A stretch of DNA of 64,000 nucleotides from Jiella avicenniae (GCF_021390325.1 NZ_JAJUWU010000015.1:1-64000), one strand, 5' to 3'; numbered from the stretch's first letter, positions 10,486 through 19,338 are shown. Made by a program: numbers and translations. Notes: generated by a model from the letters alone, not told the origin.

Positions 10486-11952
10486 ATGTCTCGCCTGCGA
10501 ATGGGAGACAGTTCATTGGACGCGCGCGTCGACCAGAAAGACCGTCCGATCTTCGTCGATCTCGACGGCACGCTGATCAAGACCGATCTGTTGTGGGAGA
10601 CGCTGTTTCTCACGGCACGGCAGTCGCCGGCACGGCTGCGCCACGTCTTCGGCTGGCGGGCGGAGGGCAAGGCGCGGCTGAAGGCGGGGCTCGCCGGCGG
10701 CATCGAGTTCGACGCGGCGCTGCTGCCCTATCGCGAAGAGGTCGTCGCGGCGCTGCGCCGGGCGAAGGCGGATGGCCGGCGCATCGTGCTCGCCACCGGT
10801 TCGAACGAACGGCTCGCCCATGCGGTCGCCGATCATCTCGGCCTGTTCGACGAGGTCATGGCCTCCTGCGACGACGTCAACCTCACCTCCAGCCGCAAGC
10901 TCGAGCGCATCGTCGCCACCTGCGGCGAGGACGGTTTCGACTATTTCGGCAATTCCCACGACGACATCTGTCTTCTCGACGCCGCCGCCGAGGCGACGGT
11001 CGTCGCTCCGGACCGGGTGGCGCGCAGGTGGCAGCAGAAGAGCGGCGCAGACCTGATCACCGCCGGCGGCGATCCGGCGAGGGCGGCCCTCAAGGCGATG
11101 CGGCCGCATCAATGGGCGAAGAACGTGCTGATCTTCGTGCCGATGGTGCTCACCCACGAGTTCCTCAACTTCGGCATGCTGTTCGAGGCTCTGGCCGCCT
11201 TCTTCGCCTTTTCTTTCGCGGCCTCGGCCGTCTACATCCTCAACGACCTCGTCGACCTCACCGCCGATCGCAAGCACAAGACCAAGCGCAATCGGCCCTT
11301 CGCAAGCGGCACGTTGAAGATCCCGGACGGGCTGAAGCTCGCGGGCGGGCTGTTCGGCGCGTCCCTGCTGCTCAGCCTGCTCCTGCCCTGGGCGTTCCTC
11401 GGCGTCCTCGCCGGCTATCTGGTCGCGACGACCGCCTATTCGCTGTTCATCAAGCGCATGCTCCTGATCGACGTCCTGACGCTGGCGGGGCTCTATACCA
11501 CCCGCATCATGGCCGGCGTCGCGGCGACCGACGTCTCAGTCTCGTTCTGGCTGCTCGCCTTCTCGCTGTTCTTCTTCCTGTCTCTCGCTTTGGTGAAGCG
11601 CTACACCGAGCTGATGGATTTCGGCACCGGCGCCGAGCGATCCAAGACCGGCCGCGGCTACGTCGACGCCGATCTGGAAACCCTGGCGCAGGCCGGCATG
11701 ACCTCGGGCTTTGCCGCGGTGATGGTGCTGGCGCTCTACATCAACAGCCCGGAAGTGCTGACCCACTACAACGTGCCGTGGCTCGTCTGGCCGCTCTGTC
11801 CGATCCTTCTCTACCTCATCGTCAGGATCTGGGTCCTCGCCCGCCGCAACCAGATGCACGACGATCCGGTGGTGTTCATCCTGCAGGACTGGCGCAGCCA
11901 GATGATGATCGCCATCGGCGGCCTGATGTTCCTCCTGGCCGCCTATGCGTGA
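10486..11952 (+). CDS. HAD phosphatase-UbiA prenyltransferase fusion (polyprenyl-phosphate phosphoribosyltransferase-like)
   Basis: 488 aa in two parts. Residues ~20-180 are a haloacid dehalogenase domain with DLDGT (25-29), ATGS (102-105), a lysine in SSRKLE and GNSHDD (154-159). Residues ~203-488 are a UbiA-type membrane domain beginning MRPHQWAKNVLIFVPM, with NDLVDLTADRK (252-262, the NDxxDxxxD diphosphate site) and KTKRNRPFASG. This UbiA subgroup includes mycobacterial Rv3806c, which transfers phosphoribose to decaprenyl phosphate. The attached HAD domain could remove the 5-phosphate from the product (inference). Ribosome site AGGAG precedes the ATG. It overlaps the next gene by 8 bases, so both are one transcription unit. 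Confidence 0.85.
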   Translation: MSRLRMGDSSLDARVDQKDRPIFVDLDGTLIKTDLLWETLFLTARQSPARLRHVFGWRAEGKARLKAGLAGGIEFDAALLPYREEVVAALRRAKADGRRIVLATGSNERLAHAVADHLGLFDEVMASCDDVNLTSSRKLERIVATCGEDGFDYFGNSHDDICLLDAAAEATVVAPDRVARRWQQKSGADLITAGGDPARAALKAMRPHQWAKNVLIFVPMVLTHEFLNFGMLFEALAAFFAFSFAASAVYILNDLVDLTADRKHKTKRNRPFASGTLKIPDGLKLAGGLFGASLLLSLLLPWAFLGVLAGYLVATTAYSLFIKRMLLIDVLTLAGLYTTRIMAGVAATDVSVSFWLLAFSLFFFLSLALVKRYTELMDFGTGAERSKTGRGYVDADLETLAQAGMTSGFAAVMVLALYINSPEVLTHYNVPWLVWPLCPILLYLIVRIWVLARRNQMHDDPVVFILQDWRSQMMIAIGGLMFLLAAYA

Positions 11953-13387
11953 CGCTTCGAACATCCGGAACGAAGACGGCGGCCACGACAGCTGGGGCCG
12001 GCTGAAGCGGCGGGACCGCGCGGCCATGTCCGCTCCGGGCGGCGGATGGCTGGCGCGGGCGGAGGAGGAGGGCGGCTTTCTGCCCTATGGCAACGGCCGT
12101 TCCTATGGCGACAGCTGCCACAACGACGCCGGTGTCCTTCTCGATGCGCGGATCGGCGGGGCGCCGCGGATCCTCCATTTCGATCCCGAGGCCGGCCTGT
12201 TGACGGCCGAGGCGGGCGTGCTGTTCAGCGAGATCACCCGCCACGTCGCACCGCTGGGCTGGTTCCTGCCCGTCACGCCCGGCACGCAATTCGTCACCGT
12301 CGGCGGGGCGATCGCCAACGACATCCACGGCAAGAACCACCATCGCCGCGGCACGTTCGGCCGCTGGGTGGAGGCGATCGAGCTGGAGCGCTCCGACCGC
12401 GGCGTCCTCACCCTTTCACCGAGCGAGAATCCCGAACTCTTCGCCGCGACGATTTCCGGCATGGGGCTGACCGGACTGATCCGCCGGGCGACGATCCGGC
12501 TGATGAAGGTGCCGTCGCTCTCGATCGTCGAGACGACGACGCGTTTCGACCGGTTGTCCGACTATTTCGCGCTCGCCGAGGAAGTCGACGCGCGGCACGA
12601 ATATGCCGTCGCCTGGATCGACTCGCTCGCCGGGGGCGGCAGTCTCGGCCGCGGCCACCTCATCTGCGGCGATCACGCCGAGACCGGGGACCGGACGGGC
12701 GAGGCCTCCCGCCAGCTCGCCGGCGTTCCGTTCACGCCGCCGGTGAGCCCGCTCGCGGGTCCCTTCCTGAAAGCGTTCAACGAGGCCTATTTCCGCAAGG
12801 CGAAGCCCGGCACGCACCAGCGCACCGTCCCCTTCGCCGGCTTCTTCTATCCGCTCGACCGGATCGGCGGCTGGAACCGGCTCTACGGTCCGCGCGGTCT
12901 GCACCAGCATCAGAGCGTCGTGCCCTTCGCCGACGCCGAGCTGGTGGTGCGGGCGCTGATCGAATGCGCGAAAAGCCATCGCCACGGCTCGTTCCTGACG
13001 GTGCTGAAGCGCTTCGGCGACCTGAAGAGCCCGGGGCTCACCAGCTTTCCGCGGCCCGGCTACACGCTGACCCTCGATTTTCCCCATCGCGGCGAAAGGA
13101 CGCTGAAGCTCCTCGCCGAACTCGACCGGATCACCCTTCGGGCCGGCGGGGCCGTCAATCCCTACAAGGATGCGCGCATGTCGGCCGGAACGTTCGCGGC
13201 GGGTTTTGCCAACTGGCGGAGGCTGGAGGCACAGCGCGATCCCGCGATGATGTCGGATTTCTGGCGGCGCACGGCGATGCGTCTTCGGGACGGCGACGCC
13301 GCTTTCAGCGCCGATACGGACAAGTCGACCGTTTCGAAGGAAACTTCTTTTACCATTGCCGGCGGAATAGTCGGCGCGGGTGTCTGA
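11945..13387 (+). CDS. DprE1-like FAD-linked oxidase
   Basis: 480 aa. Vanillyl-alcohol-oxidase-type FAD domain with GNGRSYGDS (49-57) and the flavin-binding GGAIANDIHGKNHH (120-133), followed by a DprE1-like substrate domain with LTVLKRFG and NPYKDARM; Lys408 should match the catalytic Lys418 of mycobacterial DprE1. DprE1 oxidises the 2'-hydroxyl of decaprenylphosphoryl-ribose in the route to arabinose. Where mycobacterial DprE1 has Cys387 (the benzothiazinone target), this protein has Thr376 in GYTLTLDFP (alignment by eye). It follows the UbiA gene with an 8-base overlap, the same pairing seen in arabinosylation loci such as Azorhizobium noe genes. Confidence 0.85.
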   Translation: MRDASNIRNEDGGHDSWGRLKRRDRAAMSAPGGGWLARAEEEGGFLPYGNGRSYGDSCHNDAGVLLDARIGGAPRILHFDPEAGLLTAEAGVLFSEITRHVAPLGWFLPVTPGTQFVTVGGAIANDIHGKNHHRRGTFGRWVEAIELERSDRGVLTLSPSENPELFAATISGMGLTGLIRRATIRLMKVPSLSIVETTTRFDRLSDYFALAEEVDARHEYAVAWIDSLAGGGSLGRGHLICGDHAETGDRTGEASRQLAGVPFTPPVSPLAGPFLKAFNEAYFRKAKPGTHQRTVPFAGFFYPLDRIGGWNRLYGPRGLHQHQSVVPFADAELVVRALIECAKSHRHGSFLTVLKRFGDLKSPGLTSFPRPGYTLTLDFPHRGERTLKLLAELDRITLRAGGAVNPYKDARMSAGTFAAGFANWRRLEAQRDPAMMSDFWRRTAMRLRDGDAAFSADTDKSTVSKETSFTIAGGIVGAGV

Positions 13388-13482
13388 GGCGGACCGCGTC
13401 TTAACCCATCACTGAACTTCAGGCGCTATGACTTTCCGTCAGTTCAGTCGCCTTCCGAAATTCGGACGAAAAGATCAGGCCG

Positions 13483-13944
13483 ATGACAAAATATATCCCG
13501 TTCATTCTCTTCACCGTGCTCACCAACGCGGCAGCGCAGGTGATGCTCAAATACGGCATGATGCAGCTTGGGGCCCTCAGTTTCGTCGGGGTCAACCCGA
13601 TCGTGAAGATCCTGCAGATCGTCTTCAGCCCGTGGGTGTTCTTCGGTCTCTGCACGTTCGTGATCTCGATGGCCTCGCATCTCTTCGTGCTGTCGAAGGT
13701 CGATCTGTCCTTCGCCTACCCCTTCCTGTCGCTCGCCTACGTCGTCGTCGCGGTGTTCGCCTATTTCGTCTTCCGCGAGGACGTGAACGCCATGCGCATC
13801 CTCGGCATCGCCCTGATCTGCGGCGGCACCGTCTTCATCGCCCAGAGCGGCGGCCCGACCCATGCCGAGAGCGCCGGCCGCGAAGTCGCCGACGCCGTCG
13901 CCACACCTTCCGACCTGCATAACGCTTCAGAGGTTTCGCAATGA
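13483..13944 (+). CDS. Small multidrug-resistance/ArnE-like four-helix transporter
   Basis: 153 aa with four predicted membrane helices (about 4-24, 40-60, 68-90 and 95-115) and a polar C-terminal tail of ~35 residues. LSFAYPFLSLAYVVVAVFAYFVF and LGIALICGGTVFIAQ resemble the EamA/SMR superfamily, especially ArnE/ArnF, which flip aminoarabinose-undecaprenol phosphate. Between sugar-lipid genes it probably acts as the flippase for the pathway product (inference). Its stop overlaps the next start (ATGA); a 95-bp gap precedes it, where no promoter is obvious. Confidence 0.8.
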   Translation: MTKYIPFILFTVLTNAAAQVMLKYGMMQLGALSFVGVNPIVKILQIVFSPWVFFGLCTFVISMASHLFVLSKVDLSFAYPFLSLAYVVVAVFAYFVFREDVNAMRILGIALICGGTVFIAQSGGPTHAESAGREVADAVATPSDLHNASEVSQ

Positions 13945-14954
13945 AACACGTCATCTTCGGCGGCGATGGTTTCGTCGGCCGCCATCTCGCCAAGAAGCTC
14001 GTCGCCGACGGCGAGGAGGTCGTCGTCGCCGACATCGTCAGGAGCGAGCTGCCGCACTACGCCAGCGCCCGCTTCGTCCATTGCGACGTGACCGACCCGG
14101 CCTCTGTGGGCGCGGTCGACATCGCGCCCGAGGACATGGTCTACAACCTGTCGGCCAAGATGCTGTCGCCGATCCAGGTGCGGGCGAAGCGCCACGACTT
14201 CTTCTACCCGGTGAACTATTTCGGCACCGAGAACATCATCCATGCCATGGACGATGCCGGCGCGCCGAACCTCGTCCACTTCACCACCGACATGATCTAC
14301 GGCCATACGGTCACCTATCCGATGACCGAGGAGCATCCGGTCTCCCCGCTCGGCGAGTACGGCCAGTCGAAGCTCGACACCGAAATCCTCGCCGCGAAGT
14401 GGCGCGAGAAGGGGATGAACATCTCGCTGTTCCGCCCGCGCCTGATCATCGGCCCGGGGCGCCTCGGCATCCTGGAAAAGCTGTTCAAGCTGATCGACCA
14501 CAACCTGCCGGTTCCGATGATCGGCTCGGGCAAGAACCCGTACCAGTTCATCTCGGTCTTCGACTGCGCCGAGGCGGCCCGTCTCGCCTGGAAGGCGGGC
14601 GTGCCGAACGAAGCGTACAATCTCGGCTCGCTCAATCCGCCGCCGGTGAAAAAGCTTCTCGGCGACCTCATCAAGCATGCCGGCTCGAAGTCGATCCTCA
14701 TCCCGACGCCGGGCTGGGCGGTGAAGAGGACGCTCGATCTCCTCGACGCGCTCAACATGCCGCTGATGGACCCCGAACAGTATCTCATCGCCGACGAGGA
14801 ATGCGTCCTCGACGTGTCCAAGGGCGAGCGCCAGCTCGGCTGGGTGCCGCAATATCGGGACGAGGACATGCTGATCGCCGCCTACAGCGAATATCGCAAC
14901 AAGCTCGCGGGCAAGACCGGTCAGGTCGCCCGCCAGGCCCAGCCGGCCGAGTGA
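13941..14954 (+). CDS. NAD(P)-dependent epimerase/dehydratase (extended SDR)
   Basis: 337 aa. N-terminal Rossmann motif GGDGFVG (about residues 6-12), active-site serine/threonine region HFTTDMIYG and catalytic YGQSK (YxxxK) in the middle, then RPRLIIGPGR. This is the extended short-chain dehydrogenase layout used for nucleotide-sugar or lipid-sugar epimerisation and reduction. In mycobacteria a short-chain dehydrogenase (DprE2) reduces the keto product of DprE1; no DprE2-like classical SDR is present here, so this protein may fill that step or a later one (inference). Confidence 0.85.
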   Translation: MKHVIFGGDGFVGRHLAKKLVADGEEVVVADIVRSELPHYASARFVHCDVTDPASVGAVDIAPEDMVYNLSAKMLSPIQVRAKRHDFFYPVNYFGTENIIHAMDDAGAPNLVHFTTDMIYGHTVTYPMTEEHPVSPLGEYGQSKLDTEILAAKWREKGMNISLFRPRLIIGPGRLGILEKLFKLIDHNLPVPMIGSGKNPYQFISVFDCAEAARLAWKAGVPNEAYNLGSLNPPPVKKLLGDLIKHAGSKSILIPTPGWAVKRTLDLLDALNMPLMDPEQYLIADEECVLDVSKGERQLGWVPQYRDEDMLIAAYSEYRNKLAGKTGQVARQAQPAE

Positions 14955-14965
14955 AGGAGAAGACG

Positions 14966-16417
14966 ATGCTAGACCGCCCCGTCACGTCCGCCGCTGCGCT
15001 CGACGCCCAGCGGCGCGGCCCGAAGAAGCCTCCGCTCCTCTCCGTCGAGGACGCCAAGGCGATGCCCGTCGAGACGATGGCCGATCTTTTCAAGGATCAC
15101 ATCAATCCCGGCCAGTTCCACTTCATGAAGCTGCTCGGCTTCCACAAGGTGAAGATCGAGCGCGCCGAGGGCATGTTCTACACCGACCAGAACGGTCGGA
15201 AGATCCTCGACTTCTTCGGCGGCTTCGGCTCGCTCGCCCACGGACACAACCATCCGCGGGTGCTGGCGGCGCGCGAGCGCTTCCAGGACGAGAAGCGGCA
15301 CGAGATCGCCATCGCCTTCCTGTCGCAATATGCCGCCGCACTCGCCAAGAACCTCGCCGAATGCTCGCCGGGCGAACTCGACATGGTGTTCCTCGGCTCC
15401 ACCGGCTCGGAGGCGATGGAAGCGGCGATCAAGGTCGCCGAGCGCGCCAGCGGACGCAAGAACTGCAAAATCGTCCACGCCGAGAATTCCTTCCACGGCA
15501 AGTCCAAGGGCGTCCTGTCGATCACCGACTCGAACCTCTATCAGGGCGAGTTCAAGCTGGTCGACAACCGGGTGAAGGTGCCGTTCGGCGATCTCGAAGC
15601 CTTGAAGCGCGCGATCGAGAACGACAGCGACATCGGTGTCGTCGTGCTCGAGACGGTGCAGGGCGGCGGCGGCATCATCGGCGCCCCGACGGAATACTGG
15701 CAGGGCGTGCGCACGCTCTGCGATCGCCACGACGTTCTCTGGGTCGCCGACGAGGTGCAGTGCGGCTACGGGCGGACCGGCAAGTTCTACGCCTTCGAGC
15801 ATCACGGCGTGGTGCCGGACGTCACCGCTCTCGCCAAGTCGCTCGGCGGCGGCAAGGCAGCCGTCGGCGCGATGATCGCCAAGCGCAGCGTCTACATGAA
15901 GGCCTACGGTACGCCGAAGACGGCGATGATCCACGCCCAGGCGACCTTCGGCGGCATCGGCGAAGCCTGCGTCACGGCGATCGAGGGCCTGAACGTCCTT
16001 TATGACGAGGACCTGATCGGCAATTCCGCCGACACCGGCGCCTATCTCCTGTCGCGGCTGAAGACCATCCAGGCGAAGTATCCGCAGATCATCAAGGACG
16101 TGCGCGGCCAGGGCCTGTTCGTCGGGCTGGAGTTCCAGGACTTCTCGCGGACCCTGCCGCTCGCCCTCCGGCCGATGGTGGCGATCCTCGACGACAAGCT
16201 GAAGGGCTCGCTTTCCGGCTTCATCGGGGCGCTGCTTCTGCGCGACTACGACGTCCTCGTCGCCTTCACCGAATACAATCGCAACGTCATTCGCCTCGAG
16301 CCGCCGCTGATCTGCGGCGAGGAGCATGTCGACCAGTTCTGCGACGCGCTGGACGATCTGCTCTCCAGGGGGATCGTTTCGATCGTCAAGGATTTCGTGA
16401 AGTCGCAGCTCGGCTGA
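14966..16417 (+). CDS. Class III PLP-dependent aminotransferase
   Basis: 483 aa; ATG at 14966 with AAGGAGAAGACG just before it, 11 bp after the SDR gene. Fold-type I transaminase: FFGGFGSLAHGHNHP, STGSEAMEAAIKVA (PLP phosphate site), WVADEVQCGYGRTG and the PLP lysine in ALAKSLGGG (Lys291). The core is 4-aminobutyrate/acetylornithine-like, with an N-terminal extension of about 55 residues. Last gene of the sugar-lipid cluster; it would add an amino group to a keto or aldehyde intermediate or to a partner molecule. The substrate is unknown. Confidence 0.87.
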   Translation: MLDRPVTSAAALDAQRRGPKKPPLLSVEDAKAMPVETMADLFKDHINPGQFHFMKLLGFHKVKIERAEGMFYTDQNGRKILDFFGGFGSLAHGHNHPRVLAARERFQDEKRHEIAIAFLSQYAAALAKNLAECSPGELDMVFLGSTGSEAMEAAIKVAERASGRKNCKIVHAENSFHGKSKGVLSITDSNLYQGEFKLVDNRVKVPFGDLEALKRAIENDSDIGVVVLETVQGGGGIIGAPTEYWQGVRTLCDRHDVLWVADEVQCGYGRTGKFYAFEHHGVVPDVTALAKSLGGGKAAVGAMIAKRSVYMKAYGTPKTAMIHAQATFGGIGEACVTAIEGLNVLYDEDLIGNSADTGAYLLSRLKTIQAKYPQIIKDVRGQGLFVGLEFQDFSRTLPLALRPMVAILDDKLKGSLSGFIGALLLRDYDVLVAFTEYNRNVIRLEPPLICGEEHVDQFCDALDDLLSRGIVSIVKDFVKSQLG

Positions 16418-16439
16418 GGCCGCTTTCCGGCGACGTGCT

Positions 16440-16455
16440 GCCCCGAAGACGGGGC
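16440..16455. terminator. Hairpin between convergent genes
   Basis: GCCCCG-AAGA-CGGGGC, a 6-bp stem with a tetraloop, lies in the 54-bp gap between the aminotransferase (plus) and the MarR gene (minus). No T tract; probably serves as a bidirectional transcription stop. Confidence 0.4.
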
Positions 16456-16471
16456 GGCGCGGCCGTCGGGA

Positions 16472-16936
16472 TCAGCCGCCGTCGTCCGGCTCAGCCTCGG
16501 CGCCTTCTTCGGCGAGATTGTGCCGGACGCGGATGAGATAGCGGCGAAACGCCTTGCGCTCGCGGTCGGTGAAACCGGACAGGGCTCGACGCTCCAGGCT
16601 CTTCTGGGCCTTTTGGACCTTCTCGACGAGGGCGGCGCCCTCGTCGGTCAGAAACGCCCGGCTCTGGCGAAGGTCGGTCTCCGACGATCGCTTTTCGACG
16701 AGACCCTGGGCCACGAGGCGGTTGATCGTCTTCGTCACCGTCGGCGGCCGGACGGCGAGCTTTTCCGCCAGATCCCGCAGCGTGATCCCGTCGCTCTTGC
16801 CGATGGCGATCAGCACGTTGTCCTGGCCCGGATAGATTTCCGTCGCGTCGAGGCTGTGCAAGAGGGCGGTTCGTGCGCTGCGCGCGGCGAGAACCAGTTG
16901 GCCCGTGACCGACCCCTTCTTCTTCTTTCGAGCCAT
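16472..16936 (-). CDS. MarR-family transcriptional regulator
   Basis: 154 aa. Winged helix: ITLRDLAEKLAVRPPTVTKTINRLVAQGLVEKRSSETDLRQSRAFLTDEGAALV contains the recognition helix and the wing DLRQSR typical of MarR. Basic N-terminus (MARKKKK) and acidic C-terminus. It is divergent from the creatininase/8-oxoguanine deaminase pair with 176 bp between the starts, so that pair is the likeliest target. No clear operator palindrome was found by eye. Confidence 0.88.
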   Translation of the reverse strand: MARKKKKGSVTGQLVLAARSARTALLHSLDATEIYPGQDNVLIAIGKSDGITLRDLAEKLAVRPPTVTKTINRLVAQGLVEKRSSETDLRQSRAFLTDEGAALVEKVQKAQKSLERRALSGFTDRERKAFRRYLIRVRHNLAEEGAEAEPDDGG

Positions 16937-17112
16937 CGCGCCTCTCGATCGTCAAAATCGGTTGCAGATTGATCCAGCATCCGGTGTCTGTCAGGGTCGG
17001 ACGAAATCCGTGGACGATCGCCCGTCGAGATGTCGGGGAATGGCTTGCCGCATTATCTGAACCGGCGACGACGCATGGCGGCAGCACTACCAGTTCGAAT
17101 GATCGGATCAAA

Positions 17113-17913
17113 ATGAAAACGCCTCGCCGCTTCGAAGAGCTGACGAGCCCGGATCTCGAGGCGCTCGCGCCCCGGCTCGGCGACATGGTCGCCGTCCTGC
17201 CGATCGCCGCGATCGAGCAGCATGGTCCGCATCTGCCGCTCGGCACCGACGCCCTTCTCGCCGACGCCATGGTCGGGACGGTGCTGGCGCGGCTGCCGGA
17301 CGATCTGCCCGCCACCTTCCTTCCGACCTTCCGCATCGGCACGTCCGGTGAGCACACGGGCTTTTTCGGGACACTCAGCCTCGACTGGCGGACGATGACC
17401 GCGGCGCTGATCGAGATCGGCGAGGGGCTTGCCGACAGCGGCTTCCGGCGGCTCGTCATCGTCAACGCCCATGGCGGCAACACGCCGGTGATGGACACGG
17501 CGGCTCTGGAACTGCGGCGGCGGAGGAAAATGCTGGTCGGAACCTCGTCCTGGCTGCGCTTCGGCTATCCGGCAGGGCTCCTGCCGCAGGAGGAGATCGA
17601 CCACGGCATCCATGGCGGCGCCGTCGAAACGGCCTTGATGCTGCATTTCAGGCCCGACCTCGTGCGGCGGGACAAGATCGAGCGCTTCGAGACGCTGCAG
17701 GCGCGGCTCGCCGAGCGACACACCCATCTGCGTGCCCACGGGCGCCTCGGCTTCGGCTGGATGGCCGGCGACCTCAATCGCCGGGGCGCCGTCGGCGACG
17801 CGCGACTGGCGACGGCGGATATCGGCCGAGCGATCGCCGAGCACCAGGCGGACGCCTTCATCGTCTTTCTGCGCGACGTTCTGGCATTCGATCTGGAAGA
17901 TCTGGCTCCCTGA
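17113..17913 (+). CDS. Creatininase-family amidohydrolase
   Basis: 266 aa from MKTPRRFEELT. Metal ligands and family motifs are present: IEQHGPHLPLGTD (34-46), VNAHGGN near residue 120, and HGGAVETALML. Creatininase-family enzymes hydrolyse cyclic amides or formamides (creatinine, FAPy intermediates, mycofactocin peptides). Creatinine-specific residues cannot be judged here. It is 42 bp upstream of an 8-oxoguanine deaminase, which suggests that its substrate is a ring-opened or oxidised purine product. Confidence 0.87.
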   Translation: MKTPRRFEELTSPDLEALAPRLGDMVAVLPIAAIEQHGPHLPLGTDALLADAMVGTVLARLPDDLPATFLPTFRIGTSGEHTGFFGTLSLDWRTMTAALIEIGEGLADSGFRRLVIVNAHGGNTPVMDTAALELRRRRKMLVGTSSWLRFGYPAGLLPQEEIDHGIHGGAVETALMLHFRPDLVRRDKIERFETLQARLAERHTHLRAHGRLGFGWMAGDLNRRGAVGDARLATADIGRAIAEHQADAFIVFLRDVLAFDLEDLAP

Positions 17914-17955
17914 GCGAAGTCCGGCCGGAGCGAACCGGCGAAAGGAGATCAGCCT

Positions 17956-19338
17956 ATGGCCGAGCAGGCACATGACGCGGGCGAGGGGGCTGCCTCCCGT
18001 TCCCGCCGTCTCTGGCTGAAGGAGCCGCTGGCGATTCTTGCCGAGGGCGCCGAGGGCGGCATCGTCGTCGAGGCCGGTCGCATCGCCGAACTGGTGCCGG
18101 CCGGCGCATCGCCGAAGGCGCCCGTCGACGAGACCTTCGACGCCGCGCGCCACGTCGTGCTGCCGGGGCTGATCAATACCCACCACCACTTCTACCAGAC
18201 GCTCACCCGCGCTCATCCGGCGGCGATCGACAAGGAGTTGTTTCCTTGGCTTCAGAGCCTCTACCCGATCTGGGGCCGGCTCGATGCCGACAGCCTGCGG
18301 CTCGCTGCCCGGCTGGCGCTGACCGAACTCCTGATGTCCGGCTGCACGACCGCCGCCGACCACCACTATCTGTTCCCCGACGGTCTCGACGAGGCGATCG
18401 ACATCGAGGTCGAGGAGGCGAGAGCGCTCGGCATCCGCGTGACGCTCACGCGCGGCTCGATGGACCTTTCGCAGAAGGACGGCGGTCTGCCGCCGGATCA
18501 CGTCGTCCAGGATGCCGACACGATCCTTTCCGACAGCGAGCGGCTCATCGGGCGCTACCACGACCGGTCTTACGCCGCGATGGTGCAGATCGCGCTGGCG
18601 CCCTGTTCGCCCTTTTCGGCGACCAAGCGTCTGATGCGGGAAACTGCCGAATTGGCGGAGCGGCACGACTGCCGGCTGCACACCCATCTCGGCGAGACCG
18701 AGGACGAGAACCGCTTTTGCGAGGAGACCTTCGGCTGCCGGCCGCTCGATTATCTCGAAGAAGTCGGCTGGCTCGGACCGCGCACCTGGCTCGCCCACGG
18801 CATTCATTTCACCACCGACGAATGCCGGAAGCTCGGCCGTCACAAGGTCGGCGTCTGCCACTGCCCGGCCTCCAATGCGGTTCTCGCCTCCGGCTTCTGC
18901 CCGGTTCGCGAACTGACCGAGGCGGGGGCGCCGGTGGGGCTCGGCGTCGACGGCTCGGCCTCGAACGACGGCTCGACCATGATCGCCGAATTGCGCAGCG
19001 CCCTGATGGTGCAACGCCTGAACTATCGCTCCGCCTCGGCCTTCACCGCGCGGGACGCGATGGCCCTGGCGACGACCGGCTCGGCAGCCTGCCTCGGGCG
19101 GCCCGAACTCGGCCGCATCGCCGTCGGGGCACAGGCCGATCTCGCGCTGTTCACGCTCGACGAGCTGCGCTTTTCCGGCGCCCACGATCCGATCGCCGCG
19201 CTCGTCCTCTGCGGCGCGCAGGGCGCCGACCGCGTGATGGTTGCCGGGCGCTGGCGCGTCGAGAGCGGCGTGCCCCTCGGCATCGACCTCGAGGCGCTGC
19301 GCGAGGCCCATGGCCGGGCGGCATTGCGGTTTCGTTGA
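17956..19338 (+). CDS. 8-oxoguanine deaminase (TrzA/AtzB amidohydrolase family)
   Basis: 460 aa; AAGGAGATC precedes the ATG. Metal-dependent amidohydrolase with NTHHHFYQTLTRA (HxH at 76-78), HTHLGETEDE, LAHGIHFT and GVDGSASNDG, the ligand set of the subtype III deaminases. Overall sequence, including LPGLINTHHHFYQTLTRA and CPASNAVLASG, matches 8-oxoguanine deaminase of the Pseudomonas PA0142 type, which converts 8-oxoguanine to urate and ammonia. With the creatininase-like neighbour it forms a small oxidised-purine salvage or catabolic unit. Confidence 0.87.
   Translation: MAEQAHDAGEGAASRSRRLWLKEPLAILAEGAEGGIVVEAGRIAELVPAGASPKAPVDETFDAARHVVLPGLINTHHHFYQTLTRAHPAAIDKELFPWLQSLYPIWGRLDADSLRLAARLALTELLMSGCTTAADHHYLFPDGLDEAIDIEVEEARALGIRVTLTRGSMDLSQKDGGLPPDHVVQDADTILSDSERLIGRYHDRSYAAMVQIALAPCSPFSATKRLMRETAELAERHDCRLHTHLGETEDENRFCEETFGCRPLDYLEEVGWLGPRTWLAHGIHFTTDECRKLGRHKVGVCHCPASNAVLASGFCPVRELTEAGAPVGLGVDGSASNDGSTMIAELRSALMVQRLNYRSASAFTARDAMALATTGSAACLGRPELGRIAVGAQADLALFTLDELRFSGAHDPIAALVLCGAQGADRVMVAGRWRVESGVPLGIDLEALREAHGRAALRFR

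Noticed and set aside
13761-14852. Long minus-strand frame opposite the SDR gene, and similar frames opposite the aminotransferase and deaminase
   Set aside because: Composition (H, R, D, V repeats) is that of antisense frames; the plus-strand genes have catalytic motifs and overlapping starts.
10486-14954. Assigning Nod-factor arabinosylation gene names (noe genes)
   Set aside because: No other nodulation genes in the window; only the biochemical analogy is supported.
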